From Psettodes erumei (lineage: Eukaryota; Chordata; Actinopteri; Pleuronectiformes; Psettodidae), in assembly GCA_016785225.1 (NCBI GenBank), contig JAFBJZ010000641.1:124001-188000 (forward strand): a stretch of 64,000 bases of DNA, given 5' to 3'. Below are positions 20,700 to 30,983 of this stretch, in pieces. The number at the start of each line of letters is the position of its first letter. Position 1 is the first letter of the stretch. A program made the translations under genes and the position numbers. The notes under the pieces are model-generated. The model searched no databases. It was not told where the DNA came from and worked only from the letters and a program-made list of their open reading frames with translations.

Positions 20700-21150
20700 A
20701 ATAAATAAATAAATAAATGTTTCTAATGCCGGATTTAGTAGGTAAGCACAATCTGTCGTGTTCACCTGGTATTATCCAACAACCGGCAGCAGATCAGACG
20801 GTTCACGTCTTTGTTGTGGTTTCCATGACAGACGAGAAAATATTGACGATTGATTTTAGCGTTTTCTTTATAATTCCCTTTTTTAATCCAAATGGAAACA
20901 AATAGTTGAGTTTCCCCAAGTAAGATATGAAGTTTTGACGTCACGTTGTAACCGGGTTTTCTTTGTATTGATACGATTAATCAATCAGAACCCGTGCAGA
21001 TGAATCGATTAGCCGACTCATGGAGCTGTAAAGTTATTTTTACTAAGTTTCTACATAAAATCTGTATTCTGAGTGTGTTCTCCACCTTTCACTCAAACTC
21101 AGACGACTCAAACTTTTTTTTTTTTTAAGTGCGGCGCAGAAATGTTCCAG
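20700..21150. other. AT-rich unique stretch with a full CRE
   Basis: An AAAT-type short repeat (20699-20718) is followed by AT-rich unique sequence with a palindromic TGACGTCA at 20936-20943, again followed by CG. No gene is recognised. The 62-codon frame at 20717 has no family resemblance. Confidence 0.35.
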
Positions 21151-21318
21151 GAGCAATAAACAAACAAATCGACAGGAGCCTGGCTCTCTTTTATTTTTGA
21201 TCAGTCGGAGCGCCCCAGGCCAGGTTTTTAATACAGATCCTGGGCCTTTGATTCGCGGCGCTGTCCGGTTTTAATAATGCAGGCATGTTTGCGGGTGGTT
21301 TGCCCCCACGCACACACA

Positions 21319-21360
21319 CCCCCCCCCCGCCTCCACCCACCCCCCCCCCCCCGCCCCGCC
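21319..21360 (-). other. C-rich tract, quadruplex-capable on the minus strand
   Basis: Several C runs, including C13 at 21340-21352, separated by short spacers. The minus strand is a run of G blocks. Confidence 0.7.
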
Positions 21361-21483
21361 TCGGGGTCCGTCTCACCGGCCCCTCCTCCTGAGGAAGACC
21401 GCTTCCTCGCAGCGGCGTTGAAACGGCCGGGGCCCGGACAGGAAGTGCTCACCGTGAGAGAAAGTTAGGGTGGGAAGACTGGG

Positions 21484-21486
<3 letters not shown>

Positions 21487-21529
<43 letters not shown>
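21487..21529. repeat. (GT)21 microsatellite
   Basis: 43 nt of perfect GT. A CA array of opposite polarity begins about 160 bp downstream. Confidence 0.95.
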
Positions 21530-21531
<2 letters not shown>

Positions 21532-21688
21532 GTTTGTCCACATGAGGTTTTGAACTCACAGCTTCTTTAACCGTTTGGCATCCGAAACCATTTCCTGTCC
21601 GCAGCCGGCTGAAACAGAGAAACGGGACGCGGCCCGTCCTCACGTCGAAAAACCACCAAGACACGTCATAAAAAATTAATTACTCCTC

Positions 21689-21691
<3 letters not shown>

Positions 21692-21720
<29 letters not shown>
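21692..21720. repeat. (CA)14 microsatellite
   Basis: 29 nt of perfect CA, the inverted partner of the upstream GT array. Confidence 0.95.
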
Positions 21721-21722
<2 letters not shown>

Positions 21723-21834
21723 ATTTCCATAAGATTCCCTTTTTAAAAAAAAATGTAAAATTCATTTAAAGTAAGTGGTGACGTTGTCTTTGAAGATCAG
21801 GACAACGAACGCGGATCAAAGCGGGCGGTTCTGT

Positions 21835-22025
21835 ACGGATGAGGGCCCGATTAGCATAATGAAATTAACTCGCAGACAAGAATCTCTAATAGGTGCAACA
21901 AAAAAAAAAAAAGAGGCATGAACAATATTTAAGGAGAGTGCTGTTTGTGCTTGTAACGCAGCGATTATGGAACTTGTGTTCAATTAACACTTTGTTGATG
22001 AACTGGTGCAACTCGTATCCGGCCC
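21835..22025. promoter_or_regulatory. Strong candidate conserved non-coding element
   Basis: AT-rich block with CGATTAGCATAATGAAATTA, ACAATATTTAAGG, GCGATTATGG and TTCAATTAACAC, broken only by a short A12 run. It reads like a homeodomain/SOX-rich enhancer core. Confidence 0.45.
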
Positions 22026-22124
22026 CCGTCTCTTTCTAAAAGCCTCGTTTCTGCTCCTTCTCTTCCTCTTTTCAACTTCACACACACACGCGACGATCCT
22101 TCGCCGTATTGTTTTGCCTTAAAT

Positions 22125-22260
22125 CGGGCCATGAAATCAATCCGAATTTGCATATTCGCAGCGATAATTGCAAAGCTGGCAGATAGTTTTGCTATAATTG
22201 CAAACTAATGACTGCAAAATTATTTGTGAACTCCCGAGATATTGAGCGTTTCTCTGCTTT
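22125..22260. promoter_or_regulatory. Strong candidate conserved non-coding element
   Basis: Contains a POU octamer ATTTGCAT (22146-22153) and two identical ATAATTGCAAA words (22164-22174 and 22194-22204), exactly 30 bp apart and on the same face of the helix. ACTGCAAAATTAT and TTGTGAAC follow. All frames are closed. Confidence 0.5.
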
Positions 22261-22551
22261 TTTTTTTTTTCTGCTTACCCCCGACGGCACCGAATTTGAG
22301 TGATGGCTCCAGCAGGTTTTTTTTTAAAAAAAAAAAAGGGAGGGTATCAGGAAATGACGATTAGAGCAGAGTCACGGCGTCTTTACCGGCGCAGCGTGTG
22401 TTCACATCCTCCGCTTCCTGCAGGAGAACACACACACACACTCTGTAAATCAAAGCTGCACAGATACCTGGCGTTGGCGGGTTTGCTCAGGTGAAAGCCC
22501 GGGAAGCCTCGCTGTTGGACGTCGCTTGCTCTTTCTGCGCAAATTGTTTGT

Positions 22552-22590
22552 TCAGAGAGAAAAAAAAAAAAGAAAGAAAGAGAGAGAGAG
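22552..22590. repeat. Polypurine A/GAAA/GA tract
   Basis: An A run grades into GAAA and then GA units. Confidence 0.85.
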
Positions 22591-22961
22591 TTGTTGAGAC
22601 GAGCCGCAGTCGCCACCGCCGACCTGCTGGAGGCTGACGGAGGGGAAGAAGAAGACAGAAAAGGAAAAAGATGGCGGCAAAGGGTGGAGATAAAAGAGAA
22701 AATAGATGATTTCCCAGTCCGCTCCTCCGGTCAGCCGAGAGTTGTGCGATCGCGCTGACATCGGGAAGTTTGTCTGCGCGTTTTGTTGTTTAGTTTGTAA
22801 TGGGACCAGCACTCGTCTCGTGTCCCCCCCCCGTCTCCCCGGCAGAGAAAAGAGCGCCGTCCTCTTCGGGCCCGGTGGTAATTGAAATAAATTACAGCAT
22901 TGTTGTTATCTGCGGTTAGTTAACAGCACCTCCCTCCCTGTCAGGGAACACGGGGAGTCAG

Positions 22962-23009
22962 GGAGGAGGAGGAGGAGGAGGAGGAGGAGGAGGAGGAGGA
23001 GGAGGAGGA
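22962..23009. repeat. (GGA)16 microsatellite
   Basis: 48 nt of perfect GGA, the longest perfect triplet array here. The pure purine strand favours triplex structures. Confidence 0.95.
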
Positions 23010-23134
23010 CACCGAGGTTCCAGTGACCCAGATTTAGTCTCCGAGCATAAATAACACACACAGTATCTCCCTCGCTTCCCTTCATGTTCACAGTTTGTAC
23101 TTTCAAATGGAATTTAATCGCTGCTGTGCACGCG

Positions 23135-23138
<4 letters not shown>

Positions 23139-23177
<39 letters not shown>
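23139..23177. repeat. (CA)19 microsatellite
   Basis: 39 nt of perfect CA with an imperfect CGCGCACG lead. Confidence 0.95.
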
Positions 23178-23179
<2 letters not shown>

Positions 23180-23719
23180 TGGACCTCATGTGTGCAGATT
23201 CATTGATCAGCAGAGTATTGATTATGGAGTGATCACAGAAGGAGGTGCTGCATTTCTCTAGAAGACCAGATCTTGCAGGTCTTGAATTTAATCAGGGTCC
23301 AGTTTCAACCGGATCTTCAGAACTGGTCTAACCTTTGACCTTTCTTCTCTGATGCAGTAGATGCACATTTTTTTTTTTTCTCCTTGCAGAACAGATCTCT
23401 CTCTCTCTCTTGAACAGAAATAACAATATTCCAGAAAATGCATCGCAGCTGGTCCGCGTCCCGCTCGTCTCCTCCAGATGATGAATCACCCGGATCGGGG
23501 GGTTCTGAACTGACAGCGGCGAAATAATCCTCTTCTCCTCACACTTTGTTTGTTTGAGAAAAACAGGGTTCCTCTTCCTCAGCAAACATCGAGGAGAAAA
23601 AAAAAAGGAAAAGAAGTGCAGGATGTGAGGCTGTGCAGGAGTGACAGTGTTCTTAAGCAGGCCCGTCGGCCGTGGCGGCGTTTTAAGAGCGTTCTCTGGC
23701 GACTGCCGTGACACTGCCA

Positions 23720-24100
23720 TTCCCATGCCCTGTCGAATTCTTTCCTCAGATCCCAGGCATTTAAACTGCCCCCCCCCCTCCCTCCCTCCTCCGCCTCCCT
23801 CCCCTACACCGCTCAGGATGTAGCCAAAAGTCCACTGACCTATGTGGGAGTGGATATTTTGGAAGGCGGCCCTGGCTCTTTCGCTCTCCTATTCCTGTCC
23901 TCGCACGTTCATTAGCCCGGCCTCGAGAGTCAGAGTGTTTACATGTTGTTATCATTCCTCTCCTATCATTTTTCTTCTCTCTCTCTCTCCGCTGAGGGAT
24001 GTTTTTTCTAGGTGGGGGTCATCTGCTGGGATAAATCTGTGCGTGTCACGTTGGAACGGGCCGTAATCGGCGAGCAGATTAAATATACATGCGTCGGTCC
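23720..24100. promoter_or_regulatory. Candidate regulatory block
   Basis: Unique sequence with TGTAGCCAAAAGTCC, GTGGATATTTTGG and TTACATGTTG words, separated by a C-rich and a CT-rich stretch. The support is weaker than for its AT-rich neighbours. Confidence 0.25.
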
Positions 24101-24154
24101 TGGTGAGAACGTCCGAGAGGGCGCTCTTTAAAATCCTGCACGGTTCCTGCGTGG

Positions 24155-24171
24155 TACAGTACAGTACAGTA

Positions 24172-24206
<35 letters not shown>
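24155..24206. repeat. Compound (TACAG)4 - (TG)16 microsatellite
   Basis: Four perfect TACAG pentamers (24155-24174) run straight into a TG array ending at 24206. Pentamer arrays are otherwise absent from the window. Confidence 0.9.
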
Positions 24207-24209
<3 letters not shown>

Positions 24210-24548
24210 ACGCATTGTGTCGGGCTGCTGCATCAGCGGAGGAGTGAACGGTTGGAGTACATCTAAAGAAAGTAACTTAATCATTACCGCGGTAACCCCC
24301 CGGTCTGCAGGATCACGTAGTACTTACATGTATATTATATTCAAAACACACTGTTATGCAGATGTTCTTTCAGCTGTTATTCCATGGTCTTCTTTATTGC
24401 ATCATCGCCTAATTTATACGCGTGTAAATTTTCCATCCAACCCTCAAAAACAGGAATTGTGCAATCGAGCGGTAATAACAATAAAACATATCCTGTAAAA
24501 AGTGAGTTTATGGCAGAGGTGATCAAACAGCTCTGTTTGCAGACTGGT

Positions 24549-24581
24549 GGGGGTGGGGGTGGGGAGGTGGGTGGGGGCGGG
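24549..24581 (+). other. G-quadruplex-capable tract
   Basis: Six or more G runs separated by T, A or C within 33 nt. Confidence 0.65.
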
Positions 24582-24713
24582 TCAAGGTGGAGGAACTCGT
24601 CTGTTTCTGACCCAGTCATTATTTACACCGGGAACTTTCACATTACAGCCCTGCAGAGGAAATAATGACCTGTAGGTGCTCAGCTGTTGGAAGGAAATTG
24701 GTGTTTCTTTTTC

Positions 24714-25016
24714 TTTTTTTTTTTTTTTTTTTCTTTTTTTTGTATTATTATACTCCAGAGCTGCCTCCATCACCCCCCCAAGTCTCGTCCCCCGCACTCT
24801 TACATCACTGGAAATGTTTGCTGCTTTCTCTCTCGCCTTTTTTTTTTTTTTTTTTTTTCTTTCCTCACCTTTATTTCTTTATTTATTATTTTTTTTCTTG
24901 CACAACTTTTCTCCTGTGGAAAGATTATATCCACGTGCACTTTTTGGAATATTTTGGAAGTTTGTTTTTTTTAATATATATATATATTTTTTCCGGCGTT
25001 TCCCCCCCCCCCCCCC
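24714..25016. repeat. Pyrimidine-dominated tract with T19, T21, (TA)n and C15
   Basis: T19 at 24714-24732, T21 at 24838-24858, a TA array near 24974-24987 and C15 at 25002-25016 lie in 300 bp that is mostly pyrimidine on the plus strand. The overlapping phenylalanine-rich frames are by-products. Confidence 0.8.
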
Positions 25017-25059
25017 GAAGTTCCTCCAGTGGCCGGTGGATTGAAAGAAGTGGTTGTTA

Positions 25060-25225
25060 GAAGCGAGGAGGGCCCAAGGCAGCTAATCAACGTATTACTG
25101 GTGTCGCCCCCGACTTAAATCAACTTTTTCTTGAAGCCTCCTCCGTCGTCTTTGAATGGCGCCCGGCGAGACCCGTGAAATATTTAAGCCGTTTCAGCTA
25201 CCTGCTGTTTCTCTAGGTATAAAGC
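25060..25225. promoter_or_regulatory. Candidate conserved non-coding element
   Basis: AGCTAATCAACGTATTACTG, ACTTAAATCAAC and TGAAATATTTAAGCC words in a repeat-free block ended by A23. Confidence 0.35.
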
Positions 25226-25237
25226 CGGAAAAACTGC

Positions 25238-25260
25238 AAAAAAAAAAAAAAAAAAAAAAA
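25238..25260. repeat. Poly(A) tract, A23
   Basis: An uninterrupted run of 23 A. Confidence 0.9.
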
Positions 25261-25324
25261 CTTTCATGTGTTTCTGACGGACTGTCACTCGCTCAGCGGT
25301 ACAAATGTTGGCGTATCGGGCGCG

Positions 25325-25700
25325 CGGACGTTTCATCGCCGTTAATCAAAATGAATAAACATGCATAATTGCAAAGAGCGGGGAGAAGTTAGGGAAATTC
25401 AGAGGGAATTTTCAATGCCCTATGAAGTATTAAAACCAAGCCTGGCCTCATTTTTTTTTTCTTCTTCTTCTTTTTTCCACCTAAGCGTACTTCCCCACCT
25501 TGCTTTCCCGCCGCCCCGACATGTATATCTCTGCTTTTCATCACATTTCTCAAACACACAAACCATTAGGACAAAATATTTACTCTCGCGCAGACATATT
25601 CCCATACACTTCTCCCAACTTTGATATTCCCTTTGATTTTTATTACTTTTTTTTTTTTTTGTAGGGGAGTTTAAGAAATCTGCGGGTTTGATGTGATTTT
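25325..25700. promoter_or_regulatory. Strong candidate conserved non-coding element
   Basis: Starts with CGTTAATCAAAATGAATAAA and a third copy of ATAATTGCAAA (25365-25375). GGAATTTTCAATGCCC and GAAGTATTAAAACC follow, with later AT-rich sequence around short T runs. Dense homeodomain and forkhead-type cores and no coding potential. Confidence 0.45.
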
Positions 25701-25799
25701 TCCCGCCTTTGTACATCATAGGCAAACACGAGGAAAAAAAAAAAAAATAATAAAATAAAAAGTGCATTAACAGACAGGCAACAGTGGGGCGCTGAGATT

Positions 25800-26400
25800 G
25801 ACATGTTTTTTTATTTTGACAGCACTCACCCTGCCTGCCCCTGCTTTATGATCATAAATAGTGCATGCTGCTTATTAGGAGGCTGCCGCCGCGTTCCCTG
25901 CTAGCGAGTGCGTCGCTTCGCCGGTGTTAGCAGACAATTTGCCAGTTACACATGTGAGACATTATTAGCGTTTCCCTTTCATCCTCCTCCTGTCTCAGTC
26001 CCCGCGCCATCCGCTCGCGAAGCACTCGGGGATAGGTCGCCGATTCGGCACGCCGCTCGGCTAAATTTGACGGGAAAAGCACGTAATTCGCCTCCTCTTA
26101 GATTAAATCTAACTAATGTGATTATGTGGCACGGACGCAGCGAGCGCACAAAAGCCCGTATGATGACAGAATTTCAAGATGTTTCACGTAGCAGGAGAGG
26201 AAGGAAGCGAGCGAGGGCCCGGCGCTCTTAATGCCGCATGGAGCAACATCTGGCTCCAATTACCCACCGCGAGGTAGGTGCTCCATTATAAAAGGAAACT
26301 CAAAGGATTTCCTCTCTTAAAATGCACGTTATCCCTTAATTCCCGACTAAATTACCACTTAAGCGAAGGCCTGTAATTCATAAAAGCCTGGTAGTCCAGG
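25800..26400. promoter_or_regulatory. Strong candidate conserved non-coding element
   Basis: 600 bp without simple repeats. It carries the perfect 14-bp palindrome TTTATGATCATAAA (25845-25858), ACATTATTAGCG, TCCAATTACCC, TTAATTCCCG and CTGTAATTCATAAAAGCC. The TTTATG/CATAAA arms match CDX and posterior HOX-type sites. The 107-codon frame at 25908 has no recognisable domain. Confidence 0.45.
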
Positions 26401-26686
26401 TCCGCGCTCAACTCTGCGTCACCTTGACCGCCGAGGTAGACGTCCTCGGAGAGAGAGGGACACGGGCAGGGCAGAGAGATTAGCGGCGCGGTCGCACCTC
26501 GCCCCCCCCCACCCCGGCCCGGCGAGGGAGGCGAGGAGGAGGCGTAATGGCCGACGGCCCCCCGTCTAAAAGGATGTTTTTGCCAGAGGTGGGAGAGGAG
26601 GTGGGGAATGGCGCGGTCTCGGGGGATAGATTTGCGAGTGGAGATAGTCCGATTCACCTCTGCCTGACATCGGCGCCGAGGGCGGC

Positions 26687-26712
26687 GGGGGGGTGGGGGG
26701 GGTGGGGGGGGG
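26687..26712 (+). other. G-quadruplex-capable tract
   Basis: Three G runs of 7-9 separated by single T within 26 nt, in a CpG-rich stretch. Confidence 0.65.
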
Positions 26713-27024
26713 CGGCGAGCAGTCAGCCCGTGGTCAAGGCAAGTCCGACCCCCCACTCCAAACGCACACTGATGCACGGCAGAGAGGTAATTTGACGCGA
26801 GGTTCCCTCCCGAGGCTTCCGTGTTGTGGCGCGAGCGCCGGTTGTCGCCGGGTCGCAGCCGCAGTTTTCCACGCCCGAGTCGATTAAACGGCGAGCGCCG
26901 GCGAGCTCGCGGGGCTGAGGCCCAGCTTTAAGCGCGGGATTAAAAAAACACACACACACACACACAAGGTAAAAAAAAAAAAAACGCTCCTCAAATAACC
27001 AACCGCAACACTTCAGAACCAACC

Positions 27025-27560
27025 TTGTCGTGTGGGCTTTCTTTAATCCCGAGGACAGTAATTATTCCCAAAAAATGTGCCGCCCAGACCATTTTAAATA
27101 GAATTATAAGCCACTAAGACTTTTCCTTACAGAGGCTTCTTCTCCGACTTCTCACAACTCGGCTCTTATTTTCATAATTTTTCCATAATAGCAACTCCGC
27201 GGCCCCGACCCGAGCACCGTTTACCTCGGTCTCGGTCCGATAATGCGATAAATCTGAACGTTTCTTCGGTATTGGCATCGGAACGCGTCCGAGACGCATC
27301 GTCCTGGATCTGGAAGTGAGCCAGAATTAGGAGCCGTAGAGCGGGATAACGTGTCCTGCCAGAATTACACAATACGTGCAGTAAAATGTGTCTTTGTACA
27401 CATGATTTATAGGATATTTATCGCTAAAATGTACTCGAACCTCGTTTCTCCCGCGTTTTCCATCAAAACTGACATTGTGGGATTTAACACAGATGACATA
27501 CGGCTAAAGTTATATATCTTTAAACACCGTAATTATCCATAGATTCTGAAACATAGATCT
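27025..27560. promoter_or_regulatory. Candidate conserved non-coding element
   Basis: Mostly AT-rich unique sequence: CAGTAATTATTCCC, TTTAAATAGAATTATAAGCC, TTTATAGGATATTTATCGC and CACCGTAATTATCC. The frames are short and unrelated. Confidence 0.38.
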
Positions 27561-28410
27561 GAAAACACTTGGCGGAGACGCTGAGATAACTTCTTTTCCC
27601 TCAATGTGTCTCTGAGGGAGGAAAATTAAGCGTAACCCTCAAACGCCGCTCCTCGCCTGCTCTGCCTCATTTTTCTTTTTTCTCTCCAAGACAAGAAAAA
27701 AAACGGAGAAGTCTCTGTTAACATTTTTCCAACCTGGAATTTTCCCGACCCGGGAGTCCTGACGGAGCAGGTATTGGCGCACCGCAGCCTGATTTCACAA
27801 GGTTTCGGGTGGATTTTTAATTCGTGGAAACATCGGTCTGAACCTACGGTCCAGCGACCGCGAGGGAACGCCGTCTCCAGCGATCCTGGCCCGACCCCGT
27901 TATTAAGTGGGAATTCAAACATTTTCGTCGGGATCTGCCCGGAAAACACCAGGGTTCCTGCAGCGGCTGTTCTCCGAGCGCGGTTCCACCGCCTGCGTCT
28001 CATCTCACGCCGCTCCAGGGTCCTGACAGGTTCTGGATCTGGTGCTGATCCAGTTTCGGCTCCTGGACTTTTAACGCCGCAAATTCCTGATGGAATTAAT
28101 CAATTGACAGCAGCTATTATTGATCTGGCGCAGTTACCGGCCCGACGCCCTGGTCGTCCTGCAGTTTTATTATACTTTATTATCATTATTATCACTTTGC
28201 TCACATGATCTGAAAAGCACTTGTGCTCCAGCGCTAGTTTTTTTTTGGGGGGGATTTTGCACATTTATTCTGTCTTTACTCTCAGCTGCAGTTTGAGGCG
28301 GTGAACCCGGCGTCCGGGCGAAAAACGAGCGTCTCCGTGAGTCTTTTTGGGGGTAATTCAACACAAACCCGGAGGAGGCAGTCATCCATCAAACGCTGAG
28401 CAGAGTGTCC
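27560..28410. other. Spacer, no gene recognised
   Basis: A 144-codon plus frame and a 125-codon minus frame overlap between 27626 and 28208. Neither has a domain, a good start or splice context. Short GGTTCTGGATCTGG-type word repetition near 28030 is the only structure seen. Confidence 0.45.
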
Positions 28411-28500
28411 AGTTGGTGGCTCCAGCAGGCTTAGAATAGCCTTTTGTTCAAACACCTTTAATAATTAAACACCTACTCAGCCCCTCGGGCTGCGCAAGAT
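28410..28500. promoter_or_regulatory. Small candidate regulatory block
   Basis: CACCTTTAATAATTAAACACC and TTTTGTTCAAAC within 90 bp, just upstream of the polypurine hairpin. Confidence 0.28.
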
Positions 28501-28517
28501 TGAGGAGTTTCGCAGGA

Positions 28518-28558
28518 GGAGGGAGGAGGGAGAAAAAAACCTCCTCCCTCCTCCCTCC
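28518..28558. repeat. Polypurine/polypyrimidine hairpin, 15-bp stem
   Basis: The purine arm at 28518-28532 (GGAGGGAGGAGGGAG) is the exact reverse complement of the pyrimidine arm at 28544-28558, with an 11-nt A-rich loop. One strand carries all-purine then all-pyrimidine, so both hairpin and triplex forms are possible. Confidence 0.85.
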
Positions 28559-28842
28559 GCCGCCGTTAACCTGGAGATGAGGTGTATCACCTTAATGCTT
28601 TTTCCTGGCGCTCCGTAAAAGAGGAGCGCGTGAAATGCATCCGTCTCTGTAGCTCTAACAACACGTTTTGCGTTGCTCCTCGGCGGGCGGCTCGTGTTTC
28701 AGAGGCCACGCTCGCTCGGCTCAGGCTGATCTGGTGTCAGTTTGTGCCAGTAAACCCTGACGTTTCGCCCGCACGAAATAAAACCCCCTCTCCTCCGCCG
28801 CCGCGGCGAACCGGGAAAACTTTCCGTTTCGACGAGAAGAAG

Positions 28843-28860
28843 AAAAAAAAAAAAAAAAAA
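28843..28860. repeat. Poly(A) tract, A18
   Basis: A run of 18 A after a GAAGAAGA lead. Confidence 0.9.
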
Positions 28861-29214
28861 CGAGGCCGCCTGCTTTTCCTGAGCGGATCACACGGCTTTT
28901 GTGTAAGTTTTGCTTCCTGCCACATTAAACTCTCACCCGCTCTGTTCCTGATCCTGGTCCTGCGGGACCAAATAATGACTAATGCACAAAATAAAAAAAT
29001 AAAAAAAAAAAGAAAATCTGCTGAGAACAAGCACCTGAGAGAGAACAGCTGTCTTGTAAAAGGTCAGTCTCCCACTGTCCCTCGGTTTCCGGCCTCTCCG
29101 CTTCGAGACACCCCCCCCCTCCACCCTTCCTCCTCTTCCCTTCCACTTCTCCACCCACCCCCACCCGTTTGACTCCAAAGTCAAGCTTTTTTCTCACACA
29201 CACACACACACTCC

Positions 29215-29402
29215 CTGCACCTAGAGGATTCTTGGCAGAGCCTGACCACCTTGTAATCCCAGGCAGGAAAAAAATGGAGTGGGCGGATAAATGTACTGCT
29301 CCCCGCTTTATAAAACTTCCCTGCAAGTGGATATGTATGGCTCTCTTGAGGTGTTTGTTTTCCCCGAGTGTAGTGTAGCTATCATCATTACGCACATGTG
29401 GA
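29215..29402. promoter_or_regulatory. Candidate conserved non-coding element
   Basis: Repeat-free block with CTTGTAATCCC, TGGGCGGATAAATG, TTTATAAAACTTCC and AGCTATCATCATTACGC. It is followed by a C10 run. Confidence 0.33.
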
Positions 29403-29857
29403 CCCCCCCCCCCCAGCCTCCCATCCTCCCCTGCACACACACACACTTGCACACAAGCGCTTCTAAACATCGACAAACAGACTCAAAAAGGCCAAAAACA
29501 AACACAAATCGAATTGGTTACATTCTGCGCAGGAATTTCTCATAACCCGCCCGGCGAGGCTGCCGCGCTTCTGCAGACAAACAAACAACGATCGCTCTCA
29601 ATAAACCCGCATATTTGAAGCGTTAATATTTATCGTGAAATTGGCGCGGCCCGCCAGACCGAGCTAAATAAACACCGCGAGCTGCCGCGTCTGACGCGCC
29701 GCCGAGTCGAACTCTGGAGGAGATGCGGCTGGTCCACGTTGCACGTAGACACACACACACACACGCACAAAAAAAAAACAACAACAAAACAGCGGCCTCT
29801 GCGCCGTCCCCTTCAATGTCAGCGAGGACGTCTTGGGGCGTCGCCCTCGCTTCCTGT

Positions 29858-29878
29858 GGGCGGGGCTATGGGCGGGGC
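29858..29878 (+). promoter_or_regulatory. Pair of GC boxes
   Basis: Two identical GGGCGGGGC words (29858-29866 and 29870-29878) match SP/KLF GC boxes, 12 bp apart. No initiator or downstream gene is visible, so this may be an isolated CpG-rich element. Confidence 0.3.
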
Positions 29879-30071
29879 CGACGGGCAGCTTGTTAGTGGT
29901 TATCAAGGTGATGCCGGCGGGGGCAGAAAATCCCAAACTACACACTAGAAGTGCACAGTAATACACACATGCGTGTGACGTTCACACTCCTGCATCACAC
30001 ATTCATCCGTGTGTCTGTTTCCAGGTTGGCCACCTCGCTCCGGGGCCCGGCTGCAGGGATCTCCAGCGCCG

Positions 30072-30100
30072 AACCAGTAAGACCAGTAACCAGTAAGACC
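30072..30100. repeat. Short 16-bp tandem duplication
   Basis: AACCAGTAAGACC appears at 30072 and again at 30088, a 16-bp unit present 1.8 times. It is probably a replication-slippage duplication. Confidence 0.8.
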
Positions 30101-30384
30101 ATTTCTTTACGGGCCTGCCGTCGCACTTTTACAACACAATTAATCAACGCAAAGCCGCGCAAAGCACGAGCGTTTCCCTGCACGCCGACATCCGTGACAC
30201 TCACAACTTGCCCGGGATTGGCGTTCAGTATGAGAACAGGCCTCGGGGTCGCCGTGCTGACCTTTGACCTTCGTCATATTGATGCTTTCAAGGAAGCGAG
30301 TGAACGCTGTCTTTATTTGTGCGCGTGTGTCACCGCTGTGCAAGTCAGGTGACCTGCGAGTTGTAGCTCCGTCGTGCTCCCCAG

Positions 30385-30401
30385 CGTGTGTGTGCGTGTG
30401 C

Positions 30402-30452
<51 letters not shown>
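30385..30452. repeat. (GT)n microsatellite with GC interruptions
   Basis: Imperfect GTGTGCGT lead (30385-30404), then about 48 nt of perfect GT to 30452. Confidence 0.95.
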
Positions 30453-30454
<2 letters not shown>

Positions 30455-30575
30455 CATGAAAAGCAGTGGTGTATGAGCCCCCGGGTGACTGAGAGCAGCT
30501 CTCACTGCTCTGACTTGATGAGGGACTCTGTGAGTCTCCCTCTTCCTTATCATCTGCATGCAGAAGCAGGAGTAG

Positions 30576-30577
<2 letters not shown>

Positions 30578-30622
<45 letters not shown>
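30578..30622. repeat. (GT)22 microsatellite
   Basis: 45 nt of perfect GT, only 125 bp from the preceding GT array. Confidence 0.95.
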
Positions 30623-30625
<3 letters not shown>

Positions 30626-30795
30626 CGTCGTTATGGACACCATACATATGGGTTACGTTCCGGTCAGCGCCGCGATCTGGGTCACAGCTTCTAATTGTAT
30701 TTAAAAGGAGTTTGAAAGAGAGAAGGAAAGGGAGGAAAAGACAGTGAAATGAAATAAATCAGCATATAAAATGAGGAGGTAATGATGGAGGAGGA

Positions 30796-30834
30796 GGGTG
30801 GGGGTCGGGTGGGGGTGAGGTGGAGGGGGGGGGG
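30796..30834 (+). other. G-quadruplex-capable tract
   Basis: GGGTGGGGG, GGGTGGGGG and G10 blocks within 40 nt. Confidence 0.65.
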
Positions 30835-30960
30835 CAGGTCTCGGCGGGTATTTCAACCGACTGCTTGTCAAGGCCGCGGCGGCAGCGGCATGCGTGACAG
30901 CTCTGACAAGAGTTAGCGAAGATCCTTCAGTGTTTTCTCTTTTTTGTGTGACAAGGGGAG

Positions 30961-30983
30961 GCGGGCGGAGGCGGGCGGAGGTC
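30961..30983. repeat. 10-bp tandem with GC-box content
   Basis: GCGGGCGGAG occurs twice in tandem and is followed by a third, diverged copy. Each unit contains a GGGCGG SP-type core. Confidence 0.6.

Noticed and set aside
21692..21720. Arrays of CA/GT as a CRISPR-like repeat-spacer system
   Set aside because: The units are dinucleotides without unique spacers, and the genome is vertebrate in character.
22668..22708. AAAAGATGGCGGC start on the plus strand
   Set aside because: The frame ends after 12 codons, with no donor before the stop.
28582..29172. 196-codon open frame
   Set aside because: It includes lysine runs from A18 and proline/serine runs from C-rich sequence, and the rest is not protein-like.
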